DNA of 64,000 bases from Verticillium longisporum. Lineage: Eukaryota > Ascomycota > Sordariomycetes > Glomerellales > Plectosphaerellaceae. The notes under the pieces were generated by a model that did no database searches, was not told where the DNA came from, and worked only from the letters and a program-made list of their open reading frames with translations. The position numbers were made by a program, and so were the translations under genes. Positions 1-13,725 of the stretch are shown here, piece by piece. Location: assembly GCA_019188255.1 (NCBI GenBank), contig JAETXT010000007.1, positions 3,472,001 through 3,536,000 on the forward strand, written 5' to 3'. Numbering within the stretch: the first letter of the stretch is position 1; every line of letters starts with the position of its first letter.

Positions 1-3000
1 CCTACCACCTCCAAATCCCCGCTCCACGCCTTGTCCATCAAGACTCAAGCCATGTCTGGATCTCGCGCTTTCGAAAGCCCACTTTGGCGAATAGCTCTCT
101 GCCCCAGATCCAGTGACTGACCCAGCCCACAGCTGCCAACTCAATGGCTGGCTCCGTGCACCCTACAGACGGCGGTGAGCTGCCTGAAGGCGCCCAGATA
201 AGTCATCCCAGCTGCAATGCTTGTCATGGCTGGGTCTGACTGCCGACTTCTCCATCTCGTCCTCCGATTGCTCTGTTCGACACGGCTCGACCGCTGTCAC
301 GCAATGTCTACCGTTTGACTCAGCAGAAACCCATGATCTATTTATTATCTTCGGGCTCGGTCTCTTCCGCACACCGCTGTGGGGCCGACAACACTGCCAG
401 CGACAAGGGGTCATCACAGTAGCTTACCACCTTGCCAACTGCCTCCCTGCCGCGGCCGAGCATCTCCTGGCAGCCCCCACAACCTCAGAAGGCGACATTC
501 TAGAACACGACGGGCTGGCAACGGCCCTCGCCACCGCCGCCGATTGTGAAGGACAAGCAGAGCAAGATCCACAAGTGCTTGACAGCGTCCTTGTGCGGCG
601 CTCGACACCGACAGAACCACCCTGCCCTGACATGTTCTCGATTGACACCTTCACGCCAGCTACCTACCTACCTGGTCGACTATCGTCCCGGACACGGCTC
701 TCTCGGCTCACCGCCGTGTCCTGTTCGAAATGTCACAACTGACTACCTTAGTAAAGAAGCAAGTCGTTGTCACCCTCTAGGTACTTTCGGAAGTGACATT
801 TGTCATGGTATTCACCCGCGCCATCAGCGCCTCTGATCCCACCTGTCGGCCACTCAACGAGTTCAACGAGACTACCATACAATCAATCCTCGCTCAGCCT
901 GAAGGAGCGAGAGTTTTCCCGCTTCCACCCCCTCCTTGTGATCTTGTGACGTCTCATGATCTCCCGTTGCGGGGAGACGCCGGTCACTAGAGTCGTGTGA
1001 TCAATCCCATGTCACGGGATGGTAGGCGCAACGGAAGAGGGCTGAGTGGACAGTTGCGCTTCAACGCGGTGCAATGCAATCTACTCCGCCGTTTCGCCGA
1101 GGTGCCAAAGCTTGTCTCGTCTCATCTCGCTCCAAAACCCCGCGCTTCAGGGAAGGGTAAGAAGCCTCCAGGGGAAAGGATTCCAAAGAGGGGGAAAAGC
1201 GTCGGGAGGAGAAATCCGGGGCAACCCCCTGCCGCGAACCGTTTCTGCTGCTCTGTCCCATTACATCCCAGCACCATCTCTAAAAGTATTCTTTCTGTCT
1301 GCTCATTCTGCCTTGTGTGGAGAAGACAACCGATCAAGTTGCCGTCCCGGACACTAGGCTGGCTATCGGATACCACAATGAGGTCAGTCAATTACTTAGC
1401 CAACATTGATTGATGTTGTATCGCTTATAGCAAGCTTGCGTACTGGTCAACCGAGCTTTGTCATGGTACAAGTGGACTTGCGTCAGGCGAGAACAGGCCT
1501 ACGGTGTCTCGGGCAAAGGTCAGCATGTAGGACTTTTGGTCTTCGGGGAAAGTACGCCCGAGAAGCCAGGAGCTAGAGGCTCAGTCACTGACTGCGTCAA
1601 GGCCGAATGGTAGTTTTCGGACAGGGCAAGCCTTCGTCTTGGGCTATCCATCTTTGATCGTTCATCTCCAACCTCTATCGTCGCCTGCCACTGACCTCCC
1701 ATCCTGAGCTCCACCGATGCCCCCCTTACCGTCTTGGTCGTCTTCCATTGTCGTCTCCCTATACCCTCCCTTGCGAGCCTCCCATCAGCATTTTCAAGAC
1801 ACCCCGTTCGGTGTCTACACATCATTGTTCTCCCGCCTGAATCTTTCAGTGCTAATGCTTTTCTTCATCGACTCTAACTATTCATGCATCTCGCTCCTTC
1901 GTTATCAAGTGAAACGATGTCTGATAGACAGCAAAGTATGATCAGTAGGAGATCGAAAGTGGTTATCAAGAAATCTGTACCACCAACACCTCATGTGCCA
2001 GGGTACAGCACGGCTGGATAACCGGATATCAAGCCCATGGATAGCATGAGCCGAAGTAGCGGGCTATCTACCTTACCAGCGTCACGCCGTTCGACCCTAT
2101 TCTGTGAATTCCTGCATGGTTATCTACTTCTGCTTTCTGTTCTGGGACGGTTCGGACGATGCCACACGCCAAGCAGCCGCAGACCTGCAAAGGCTACCGA
2201 CCCGAGGACCAACGCTTCAACCCATACCTTCAGCCTCTCTCGCTCAGCTGGGGACCCATCTGGTGAGTCGCGCCGATGTGCGTCTACCGATCGATGCCGA
2301 TACCTCGCAGATGGGCACAATCTCGAATCATCCTGCCGGCCGATGTAGGCTCCATTTCGACGAGATAGCCACGATCAATATCGACCTCACCGCCAAGCTA
2401 CCTGAACCGTCGGTGTTGACCGGCGGTATCAGGTCTGTGATGGTGTGAGGAACTGCGGCAGTTGAGGAGACGGGGGCACGCCAAGTGTGACTCGTGTGTC
2501 ATTCGGCCTGTTTTGACCTCTCCTTCCCCGGGTGCCTTGTGCTGGAGCCTACCGTATATGAGCCGCAAGACGGAGGCTGGGGTTGGAATTCTGGCTGTCG
2601 CTGATGATACACGCAGGTCGGCCGTGGATATACCCATTGGTAATTCATACCGCGAGCGGCCCACGATCTCCACGCCGAGGGTGAACAAACCGTCGTCGTG
2701 CCTTCACCAGTAATGCCATCGCCACCACGTCGCACAAGCTGGACTCCAGAGAATGATCCGATGGCTGAAGCTGCGGCACGTCGTTGACAGGTGTAGAGAC
2801 TGGATGCTCATGGCACAGTTGGACGTGCCGCCATGGCCCACGCACCAGCACAACAAGGAATCACGTATTTTCCGCATCAACCGGGAACCGCCTTCACAGT
2901 GAAACGTTCAAGAAAAGGGTAAAGATGTTCATGTGTGTCCCTTATTTTCCCGAATTAGATGGTTGCGAACATTAAATGTACGCCGCCGCTCATGCGGCGC

Positions 3001-3177
3001 GCATTTTTCTTCCCACTTCACACCACACCACATACGTCATGGTCCCATCGTAGCGGGTCCATTTCACAGGAAGCCCAACAGCACGCAAAGGGCCTTTCCG
3101 CTTTGCGAGCAGCAGGGATTTCTTCCTCCCACCATCGCCATGTTCTTTATTCATGGCGCCTCGCCGCTTCCTCTCGC
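1..3177. other. Intergenic, no gene recognised
   Basis: Only short overlapping open frames with no domain, signal peptide or plausible splice pairing are present on either strand. The right end is the 3' flank of the short-chain dehydrogenase gene, which is transcribed leftwards and stops at 3178. I see no RNA gene or mobile element here. Confidence 0.6.
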
Positions 3178-4397
3178 TTAGGTGACGGTGTACCCGCCGT
3201 CGACGCGGAGGTCGGCGCCGGTGACGTACTGCGAGGCATCGGAGAGCAGGAAGGTGACGGGACCCATGAGGTCCTTGGGCTGGCCCATCTTGCCCTGGGG
3301 GATGAGGGAGATCCACTTCTTCTTGAGGTCTGGGTTGTCGTCGAGGATCTTCTGAGTGAGGGCCGTGAGCATGTAGCCAGGGGAGATGCAGTTGACGCGG
3401 ATACCGCAGTGGGCCCACTCGACGGCCAGGGAGGCAGCGAGGTGGCGAACACCGGCCTTGGCGGCGTTGTAGGGGCTGTGGGTGCTGTTAGCTTTCTCTC
3501 TCTCTCTCTCTTTCTGTCTCTCGCTGCTTGGTCTGACGGGTGCAGGGATAGGGGTGGCGAAGAGACTAGGAAAAGGAAAAGGACGAAAGGTACTCACGCC
3601 TGGGGCTGGGGAATGTTGACAATGGAACCGGACATGGAGCCGATGAAGACCATGCTGCCCTGGGCCTTGCGTTCCATGAGGTGCTTGGCGACGGCAATGG
3701 CGAAGAGGTAGGTGCCGTCGACGTTGACGCCCCAGAGCTTGCGCATGCGGTCAATGGGGTAGCTGACGGCGTCAAAGTTCTCGGTGAAGCCGGCCGAGGT
3801 GACGAGGTTGTCGATGCGGCCGTGCTTGGCAATGACGTCGGCGATGCAGGCGTCGACGGACTCGGGGTCGGAGACGTCGGCGTAGTGGGCCGTGACCTTG
3901 GGGGTGTGCTCGGCCTCGGGGTTCTCCTTCTTGAAGGCGTCGATGAGGTTGCGGGCCTGGGTTTCGGCCTCCTCGAGATTGAGGTCGACAATGGCGAGGT
4001 CGCCGCCGGAGTAGTGGACGCCCTGGCCCATGACGTGGCCGAGGCCGAGGTCGCCGCCCGTGATGACTGTCACGCGGTCCTCGAGGAAGAAGGAGTCGGG
4101 GGTTGGCTTTGCGAAGCCGCCGCCGTGGCCGCGGACGACCTTGGAGCTGGGGAGCTCGTGGTCCTCTGGGTACTCGACGGTGACCTCAGGGTCGGTTCGC
4201 GAGTAGGAGCCGGGCTTGTCGGCCAGGGGCGCTCCGACGCGGAGGCTGCGGCGCTGCTGTGACTGGTTTCGGGACTGCTGGGCCTGACGGGCAAGCAGAG
4301 GGGCTGTGGCGGAGGAGGAAGAGGAGGAGAAGGCGGCCGTTTGGGTGCGGGTGCGAAGGGCGCGTGCCGCAAGGCGGTTGCCCACGGGGCGGAACAT
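3178..4397 (-). CDS. Mitochondrial-type short-chain dehydrogenase/reductase
   Basis: NAD(P)-dependent classical SDR, closest in style to fungal sorbose/xylulose reductases and arabinitol dehydrogenases; the substrate cannot be read from sequence. Two exons (4397-3598, 3475-3178) flank a 122-nt intron starting GTGAGT and ending CACAG with a CT-repeat tract, giving 365 aa. Residues 1-55 are rich in Arg, Ser and Ala without acids (MFRPVGNRLAARALRTRTQT), which looks like a mitochondrial presequence. The Rossmann motif TGGDLGLG is at 113-120, catalytic Ser about 256, and YNAAK (Tyr269, Lys273) is rebuilt exactly across the intron. The structural NNAG motif reads TSAG. The C-terminus (VNCISPGYM, then DGGYTVT) is typical of the family. 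The start was chosen because it begins the presequence; the frame is open further upstream but that part is low-complexity leader. SDR assignment is firm, substrate unknown. Confidence 0.93.
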
Positions 4398-7300
4398 GAT
4401 GTATGGTTTGTGTGAGAGACGGTTGGGTGGGGGGTATCGAGGAGGAGAAGAAGAAGCAATTGCTATGTTGAGGCCCCCTTTTTGGATCGTCTGGTATCGT
4501 GGAGTTCTCGAGTGTGTATGTGTGTGTGGTAGGTGTTCGAGGAGAGAGGGGAGGAGAGAGGAGAGGAGAAGGATGAAGGAGGAGGTAGGAGGAAGGTTGC
4601 AAACACTTCCGAAGGCCGGAGGCGAGTCGTAGTTAAGTGCTCCAAAGACGACTGAGCTAAGCAGAAAGATCCCAGGGGGCAATACCGGTCGGGGGTCCCT
4701 GACTAGGATGGCGAAGCAGACGAGATGACCACGAAAAAAAATCCCTAATGGATTGAACAAAAAAATGGTTCTTGGGCGGCGGTTGTGTAGAGGGAGGCGT
4801 GGAAGCAGGTAGCTTGGCGGGGTAGCTGTAGAGCTGTGTGCGGTGCTGATGGGGCAGAATGGGGGAGCTGGAAGCTCTGATCGCGGTTTCGAGGAATGGA
4901 GCAGATGACGTGTGGGGGTTCCAATTGGAGGCAGACAGGGAAGCTGGAACGGAATTGGATGTGTGAATGGATCAAATGGGGGTTTGGTTAAGGGACGGGG
5001 CGTGGGGTGTGATCGTCGAGGGTCTGGAGATCGACACGAGTTCAGGGTGTTTTGGTGTCTGGGAGGCGAAGTCGGAAACGGGTACCTTTTCGTAGCGAAG
5101 GGGCTGCCCTAGGAGGAGACTGGTAGGAGGACATTTGGTAGGAGGAGGATGAAGAGGAGGAGGATGAAGAGGGGAAAGATATATAGAGGCACGACAACTC
5201 ACGAAACACAAGAATCACGAGAAGGCTCTCTGCCATGCCGCCGCTCATCCTCGTCTCGATGGACGTGGCATGGCTCGCATCGAGACGGTGTGACTGCTTG
5301 CGGGAGAGGGCAGGGATTGCGAGCACCCACGATACTTCTTCTCTCCTCTCTTTCTCTCTCCCTCCCTCCTCCTCTGTCTCCCTCTTCCTTTCCACCTCTC
5401 CCCCCTTTCTCTCTATGCTCCCCCCTCTCGTGAGATCAGGCTGTGATTGTCAGTGCTGGAGCTCCCCCTGTTCTGGCCAGGAGCTCCCCCCCTGTCACCA
5501 AGGTCCTTAGCCTGCCCTGCCTGCCCGGTCGCCGAGATGGTGTGCGCTTGTCTGTGGATGAGAAGAGAGGGAGTGTGTGTGTCACTGCGGGCGTGCTGCA
5601 AGCCAAGAGCCTTGTCGCCTCCGGGGCAGCATTGGCGGGGCGTCGCTTGCGTCTGGGCCTCGTGAAGCGACCCGACGAGACCGGGTTGGCGGTCGCATCG
5701 TGGGTGGCAGGGTGTGCGTCGAGGTTGCTTCGCAGGCGGGCTCGGGAGTCGGTTTGGACGGCTTGACGGCCTAGAGGAATCCACGCTGGCAAAGAGGGTG
5801 TTCTAGACGCCCGTCTGGGTGGACTCTGGGGCACCGATGGATGGCAGATGGAAGGGTGTGTCTTCAAGGGTCCTGCAGGCTTTGTTTCCATTGGGAAGTG
5901 TGTGGGGGCTTCGCGCCGACACTGAGGACGAGGTAGGCCTACATCTACATGTACCTAAGGTAAGGTAGGTATCTAGGTAGGTACATGGTACTACCACCAC
6001 GAATCAACATCCAAGAGTGACTGACGCTGTCGCACCCAAGTACCTGGCAAACCAGCTACCACGCCACGCGTGTCGACATCAAAACCCCCTCCCACCGCAT
6101 CGCCACTGAACGAGCAAGCATTCAACCAAATTTCTTTCCTCATGTTGATTTATTTTTATCAATCCACCCGGACATTTCTCCCGCAACGGGGGAGCCCTGA
6201 TGGATGATGACTCGGATCGATGCCGCGCCTACGGAAGCAAACCCCCAAGAGACCAGCGGTGTGCTCGCCAACCAGCCGATCGTCGCCTCTCGTCAGTCGC
6301 TGTCGCCATGTTCCGTCCGCACCCATTGCCCTTCTCCCACGCTGCCCATCTCGTCTCGCCATGCTCAGTCACATAACCCCCGGCCCTTTGCCATCCTTCG
6401 AGATCCCAGCCGAATGGTCATCTGAGGTGCTCGGAAGCCTTGGTCAAGATCCAACAAGGGGATATCCTGCCCCCTTTTACCCACATGATGCTCGCGCCCT
6501 TGACATGCTGGTCCCGACGACCCTGCGAACTGAACCATGTCCCGGGTTCCTCTCCGCCCAGACGTCCTCTCCCTCCCCCTCTCTCTCTCTTGCACCTGGC
6601 ACGATGCCCGGCATCCGGCTCCCGCCCGGATGCCGCGAACCACGAGAACAGCTTCATTTGCGGGGCGGGGGGGTTCCAGTATAGAGCGCCCCACGACCCC
6701 AAGCCCACCGTGTCTTAGCTGAGCAAGGCGTTGCAAATCTCGGCATCGTGAAAAAGCAGCCGAGTGCGCGGCGTGTGGGTGACCTGGCAGGTTGAGCAAG
6801 GGGTTGACGAAGAAAAGCCACACTACGTAGAGGTAAGCTCACTCTGAATCGTTATGCTATACTCTAGACCGGCTCAAAATCATTAAAAGTAGATATGCCT
6901 TCCAATGTGTCGTCGATTATCTCGTAGGTAGAATTTTCGAAGCTAGGTGTCTGTCTGGATGATACCTGTAGTTGGCGGGGTTGGAGTGCGGCTCAATCTG
7001 TCACCCCTCGATGAATTGGAAACAAAACATGCCTCTATAAGCAGCACATCAGCCAGGATTCGTGCGGGAGTGTACTTCTGTTAAGGTAAGGTACAACATG
7101 TAGGGGATCGAGGTACCTGAGCATGACGTCTGCCATATCTTTTGCAACCCGATTGCCTGGCATCTTGTCAGTTCCCCGAAAGGACCTGACTTGGGCATCA
7201 ATCAGTAGATCCATAGTTTGTGCTGCGATTTCCACCATCCTTTGCCAGCTTGGTGATTTGCCCTGGTCCATGTTCCTGGTTACCACCCCTCCATTCGCAG

Positions 7301-7783
7301 CGTTACAGCGGATCAACGACTGCCCGGATTTCTTATGGACGTTGCACTTGGACCAGGGAAAGCGAGTGGACACACATGTTTGCAAGATTCAAAGGGGGTG
7401 ATAGAATCCATCATGCTATTCGTGCCGCAGCGCAATGCTATCAATCCAACCTCGTCTCAATGCTGAGCACACTGATCGGCGCTAAAACCAGAGAACATGA
7501 GTCCGCTGCCATGCCTCACAATCCTACGCATGTAGCCCCTGTGTCTGCTGGAATTGCCGCCGGATGCAATTGGGTGGGCTCAAGGACGCTCGATGGACCG
7601 TACTCCATCGTCTCGGATCGAAAAGCAGTGAACATGAATCAACACCAAAGATTCTCGCCGAGAAGGAGAATACACGGGTTGAAAAGGAAGACACAAATCA
7701 GCTTTTGCAAACTCGCTGTCATCATCGCCTCAATCTCGCTACCCCGCAAAACATCAACGCCCACCAAGGCCGCCAACATGACC
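4398..7783. other. Intergenic: SDR promoter side and zinc-ribbon gene 3' flank
   Basis: The first several hundred bases are the leader and promoter of the SDR gene, with purine/pyrimidine-skewed stretches. A GGAGGATGAAGA-type imperfect repeat lies around 5130-5175 and a CT-rich tract around 5337-5420. A TACATGTA palindrome (5946-5953) sits in a run of TACCTA/TAGGTA steps up to about 5990. I find no supported gene. Confidence 0.5.
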
Positions 7784-8966
7784 CTAGCTGATCTTGAGAG
7801 CGTCGAGTTTGGCCTGGACGCTCCTGAGCACGTCGGGGTCTGGTTCTGGTTCGACCTTGCGGGGTTTGAGTCGCGGGCAGTCGGCGCATTTGGGGTGTTG
7901 ACACTTGAGACAGGCAGTGCCGTCCGCGACGCCGCCGGGGAACATCTTTCTGCACTCGTGGCACTCGTGGTGCGGGATGGCGTTGGGGCCAAACACGTCG
8001 CCAGGATAGCCAAAGGGGTACTTGTCCTTCTTGGGGCTGCGAGAGTATTAGCACATATGCAGATGAAAAGGCTATCAAATGGAAACACTAACGGGTCTCG
8101 AGGGCAGTCGGTGCAACGGATGTGGCCACATTTGGCGCACTCCTTGCTGCCGCCAATGAATAGACCTTGGCATTCGTGACAGGTTCTTCGGATTCTCTGG
8201 CGCGGCTTCTTGTGAACGAGATCCTGACCGCCGCATTTGCTGGGCTTCTTGAGAACAATCTCCTTCCCGTCAGGGTAGTATCCGTAGTCGGGGACGATGG
8301 GAGGGTTCTCCTTGTTGGCCTTCAGGATGGCGGCGCGCCTCTCGCGGCTCGCAATCTTCTCGGCCTCGGTACGCTTGGGAGGGTAGCGCTTCGACTTGGT
8401 GGAACCACAGCTGGGGCACTCCTTGGCAGAGCTGAAGGCAGCGTTGCAGGAGACACAGTTGCGATGGACGCGCATGCGGATGGGCTTCTCAACGCGAAGT
8501 GCAGTACCCTCGGTGCTGAACCAATCGCTCTGCTTGATCTCCAGGCCGTACTTCTCGCCAAGCTTTCGTGCACGCTCCTCAAAAAGCTCCTTCCTCTGGA
8601 CCTTGCGGACGCCCTCTTGGCCCGCAAGCTTAGAATCGGTCCTCTCAGCCGGCTTGGTGGCTTCCGTCACAGGGTTCTCCAGCCTGGAGGTAGCCTGCTC
8701 GGCGGCGGCCTGTTGGGCGGCAGTAGCCTTGGGAGGCTGAACAGCACTGTGACGTGTTAGAATCCCGTTCAGGAATGTGGACTTTGTGTGCTAAGAAGTA
8801 CTGACGTGCGAACATTGGCTGTCGCGCTCGCGGCGGCAGCGCCAGACTTGGACTTGCTTGATTCGCCCTTCTTCAAAATCGTCTTGGCTCTCGAAAGAAA
8901 TTTCCCAAAGCCCTTCTTCTCTTTCTCCTGGGGCACCGAAGGCCCCGCCTGTGCCTGGGAGCTCAT
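7784..8966 (-). CDS. Protein with three zinc-ribbon-like Cys modules
   Basis: Three exons (8966-8806, 8746-8093, 8036-7784) with introns of 59 and 56 nt, both GT-AG and the first with a CTAAC branch site, give 355 aa. The start ATG has a CCACC context. The N-terminus is basic and disordered (KKGFGKFLSRAKTILKKGE). It is followed by an Ala/Gln-rich stretch and a charged helix. Then come three CxxC...CxxC units: CVSC with CPSC; CHEC with CAKC and CTDCPR; CHEC with CLKC and CADCPR. The last two are clearly related to each other, both ending CxDCPR. This resembles the conserved fungal proteins annotated as probable double zinc ribbon proteins; their function is not known to me. Zinc binding is inferred from the cysteines. 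Nucleic-acid or protein binding are both possible. No frame break is seen. Confidence 0.88.
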
Positions 8967-11900
8967 GGTGGCGATATTGATGAGCAACGAAGTGCACTTG
9001 TCCGTGACCGTGCTGTGTGGTTGATGTTTGGGTGATTATGCCAGGATGTTAACAAGAATGCGCGTGAGTGCTCGTCCTCATCCGAGTTCAAAAAGAAAAA
9101 CACTCGTTCGGAAGTCGCCAATAAGTTTGCAGTGCAAAGACTAGGGTGATGTTGGTCGTGAGGTCCGAGTCGTGGAGTGTCGGGCCTTTTGCCGGGTGAT
9201 GTCTCTCGCTCTCTTCCTCTTACAGTCTGACGAACAGCTCGTACAAGAGGGCGACTCGGAAGGGAATCCGGGTTCTCCCAATCACTGGAAGGTCGAGGTG
9301 TTGGCGAATACAATCGAGTCCGTCAGTCTGGTATCTGACGATCAGATGTGTATGTCGAGGTGACGCCGCAGACCAAGGTGCTGAAGGCGGCTCTCAGAGG
9401 TGGTTCAAGAAGAGGAGAGCGACTGGAGAGACAGTCGGGATCCGGGACGGGGAGGGCAGGGTGGATGAAGGCCAGACGGACGGTGCAGGTGCTGGTCTGT
9501 TCAGACGGCGGCGCACTGTGGCGGGACCCAGCTCCAATGGGGGAGGGGCGGCCGGGTAGTTGCGTCGTACTTACACTTCCTTCAATGGTGAGGAACGCTA
9601 CGACTGCCTAGTACCGCTCTACCTGTGCCTGCCCTGCTCAGGCACCCTGACCTGCCTGCCAGTCCGTTGCTACTGCTGATGCTACTTGTGTGCCTCCTGC
9701 CTCTTTACGTCGTGGCACCTGCTGGTCCGACTGCATCAGCCCACAGGCCTGTCGCGATACGCCGCCATTGTCAGCGCCAGCACCAGCGCCAGTGTGCCAG
9801 CACTCCAACGCCCACCAGCGTCACGCACGTACATGTACCAAAGCAGCGGCAGCTCAAACAGGGAATTCCCTCGCTCTTGCAGCCGGGGAAAGACCCAAGG
9901 TGTCCTGCTGGCCAGTCAGGGGCCAGTCCGCTGCAATGGGAATGGGAGAAACAGCGACCCCACAAATTTCTGTCTTCCCTTGGGTGACCCTGCCCACGCC
10001 GTCGACAAGAGCTACTCCACTTGGTGCTGTCGGTGGAGCTCACATGCAAATGACACAGCCAACAACAGAGACGCTGACGGGTAGGGGAGCCAGGTTGAAG
10101 GGGGGCCAGGGGGGGAGCAGAGGGGGCTGCTCCCGAGGACATGGGATCACAGGGAGGCACACACACCAGTTTCCGGCCTTGGGACTCGGTTCTGGGCCAC
10201 CCTTGCCACCTCCCCTAAGGTAGCCTACGATGCCCTGTCTTTCACTCTCCACTCTCGGGTTCTTGTCTTGGTCGGCTCCGCTAGCCTTCCATTTGCTGTG
10301 TTCCCTGTGTCGTCGCACCGCGGCCATCCCACCGCACTGTGTTCAAGTGCACAGTGTGCGAGTATTTTAGGCTTGTGTACATTGGCCGAGCCGCCTGACC
10401 CCCAAGCTCTCTCCGCCCCCTGCCTACCTACCCTCCTGAAAAAAGGTGACAACGGAGCAGAGTCTGGGCGGAAACTGGTACTGGGACCGGCCCGGCATCA
10501 TGCACGATGAGGTGAAGGTTCTTGGCTGCTGCTGGGCTTCGAGCGTCTGGCTTGTGCTTTTGTGCCCATCGGCACGACTGAACTCGAACGTGGATGATCA
10601 TTGCGACAGGCCAGGATCGCGGCAGGCCAGGATCCTCTGAGCCCTACGGGCGAGTCAAGAGTCATTCATTCCCCTTCTCATCTCTGCTAGCTTTGGTCAC
10701 GAATTGCGAACTGTTCATCATCCGTCGTGAGACGCGCTGCCTACTGGCCAAGATACGTCCATGCCCACGTCCGCTCCATCATGCGATCCAAGACAAGTGA
10801 CTAACGGCGTTTAGCGGCCCAAGGCCCACTGTAAAGAGGCCTAGGGCGCCCGCTGCGTCCCCGCCGGGCAGGCGGGCGACTGGTGGTCCAGCGGCCCGCA
10901 CGCAGAGGGGGGCGGGCGCCCGACCTGGGAAGCATTAAGATGACGGTTCCAGGCGCAGCACCTGCGAAGTAGACGGTGCCTTCTAGCGCTGTCGGTTTCC
11001 CTGGCACTGGGACCTAGAGAGCCCACTCGAGGCGCGTGGGAAGCCCGTCCATGTGCTTCTCTGAGTGCTTTCGAGAAAGAAAGAATGGAAAACCACGGCG
11101 TGTCTCACATTCCACGCAAAGTCTTGTCCGTAGGCTCATCCCTTTGAACCCGAATTTGATCTCAGGTATAAAAAATACGTACTAAGGGGTTCGAGCTGAC
11201 GTACTTAGCATTTTTCAGTATTTCGATCATTGTTTTTCGGCTTGCTACCCACTCTCCAACAGCCAGATCAGAAAATGGAAAACATATCATGGTGAACAGG
11301 CCGTTGTGAAAGGATAACTGGCGAGCGCCCCAAGCGCCCGATGCACACCAGCACGGAGCTTCCTGAGCACCTTGACCCTGGGTAGATGGCCAGGATGCCT
11401 AGGTATGGATCTTGGTCCCCCCCTCCCTTGTCACCCCTGCTGGTGAACAGACTGGATGGAGACAATTCCCATTGAAACTCCACCTCGAACCATCCAAACG
11501 GGAGCCCACGTCCGAGGTTGCAAGACAGTACACAGTGTTCCGTACAGTAAATCCGGACGAGCTCCAGCGAATTTCTGCAGGACAGGTGGGCTGGCGCTGG
11601 CTTGAGTACCGTGTCTGCCAAAGGGGCAGGCAAGAGAGTGTGTTTGGAGCAGGGCAGGGGACCAGAAAGCCAAGCACGTCGCCATGTCCAAACAGTAGGT
11701 AGCCTTTGGCGAGACCCGCGAACCTTTCCGCGAGTGCGGCCTAATTGCGCGCCACAAACCCAGCCCTGCCGCATTCAAATCTGACCATTTTCAGTTCCAG
11801 TATCTGATCTATTCGTAGACCTTCCATATCTTGGCCGCGCCACGATTTCGCCGGCCCATTAGAGTTGTGAAGAGCATTGTGGCATTGTTCTCGTTCTCGT

Positions 11901-13692
11901 ATCAATTCTAGTTCTGGCTTTGCCTCAACCTGGCTTTGACACAACCTGAAGTCTCTCTGCAACTGTGGCACACCACGAGCGAGGGCCGCAAGAATCGTGG
12001 CGCCACGATGCATGCCAAACAGAAACTCAACAAAATGTCGCGCTGAGCACTGTACGAGTAATGTACTGCACAGAGAGGTAGGGGGGGGGAGAAAGCACCC
12101 CATCATGACGCACGAAACTTGACCCTCAACCAGTCTGCCGGAACCGGACAGCAGAGAGCGGCACAGCAAAAGCAAAGCAGAACAACCACACACCAATCTT
12201 TGACTGCGTGGCCACAACGCATGGGGCACGCGCGCCAGTCTCACAGCGACACAGTCCGGCCTGGCCTAGAACTGTCGCCGAAGCTACCCTCCAGCTTTCG
12301 ATGGCCACGGCTCGGCGGGCAAGACATGCCGTTAATCAATTTCCGTCCCAGCAGTGTGGGAGCTGGAAAACAAGGTATTCACCATTCAGCCGGGAAAGCA
12401 CCAGAGCAGTAATAAGCCAACGCAACTCAATCAGCCGGAGTTCGCGCGCTACCTCGAACACGAACTGCGACCGCCTGGTCTGGCCCTGGCCCTGGCTTGT
12501 GAGCACGCGCGCGCGTGGGAGGCGTGGGAGGTAGAAACTTGACACAGTGCTGGGCTACTACTGCCCATCCAGTCGCTTCTGCATTAGCTTTCAAAGCTTT
12601 TCGTGCCTTTGGTCCGTCTTTCCCCCGGCACCTGACGGGGGGGAGGGGGCAGGTGGCATGTCCTTACCACATGCTTGGGAGCCCCCCTCCCTTTCTGTGC
12701 TTCTCTCGTACCTCCCCTCCATCCGCCATCGTCTACACACATAGTAGTACATAGTGCATGGACCTTAGGTATGCACATCTTCACCCACACAGAGTTACCA
12801 GTTTCTGGTGCTTGTCAGGCCACCATTGACAGCTCGAAGCATTCATTTGAGATGATAGACATTGGGCTGGCTGACGCTGGTGGCGGTGTCGTTCTGACTC
12901 GTCGCTGCAGCACCCTCAACCGCCCACCGATCGATCGACACCCGAATGACACTGTCCCCCGCCAGTCTGTCCCCGTCTGTAGACTGGAGTTATGCGAGGC
13001 CCAACTCAGCCTCCCGCTATCGAGCGCCTCGACGGCGACATGTCATGGACGTCGACTGGTCGCAATGGCAGCGACTAATGTCAGCCACCCGTTGACTGAC
13101 CGCCAGATCACTGCCTATGGTGACGGATAACAGTGGGCATGGTCAGAGATATGGCTATTGCGTACACATTGCACGTCGTGCATCTTGTGCCTCTTCGCGG
13201 GGACTTCAAAGACTCCGTGGCGTCCGCATGACGGCAAAAACCCCAACCATGGTTTCTGCAAGCATTCCTTTCACCCACTGACGGCGATACAAGTACATGT
13301 ACAACCTGCCTAAAAGCCGCGGTCCCCGCACCTGCACTACAACCAGTGCGGCCAGCAGGTGTAGCAACCCCCTCAGCGGCGTCTGGCCCGGCTCCGACGA
13401 ACCCGCAACATTCTTCATCTCCCAGACTCGCGGTGCCGCGGAGTGGGACGCAACGAGAGTGCGGAAAGAGAGGTAGCATTTTGCCATGCCGACGTTGCTG
13501 CCGTGTCGTCACACTCGCCTGTTAGCCTTCAGTCTTATTCTTGTCGGTACCCAACGAAGATCTGCCCGGGAATATCAGCGTGATCGGCAAGTCAACCACA
13601 CCCCGAACGCAATCTCCGTATACCCGTGCACGCACACGAGTCGTTGTTGACCCTGCTGCTGGACCCTACCTGACTTGTCCCTGACCTGTCCG

Positions 13693-13725
13693 ATGGCCTT
13701 GAAGAATGGCCTTGAAGAATGGCCT
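13693..13725. repeat. 13-mer tandem repeat
   Basis: The unit ATGGCCTTGAAGA occurs twice in perfect tandem (13693-13705, 13706-13718) followed by a partial third copy. It is not in a recognised gene. Confidence 0.85.

Noticed and set aside
2959..3711. 250-codon plus-strand open frame
   Set aside because: It is the complement of the SDR exons and intron; the minus strand has the conserved Rossmann and YxxxK motifs and a clean intron.
9625..10223. Open frames starting with a hydrophobic, signal-like stretch
   Set aside because: Downstream sequence is random-looking with no Cys pattern, intron or domain; overlapping frames on both strands are equally long.
11178..11215. GGTTCGA-containing element suggestive of a tRNA T-arm
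   Set aside because: No acceptor stem, D-arm or anticodon arm could be paired around it.
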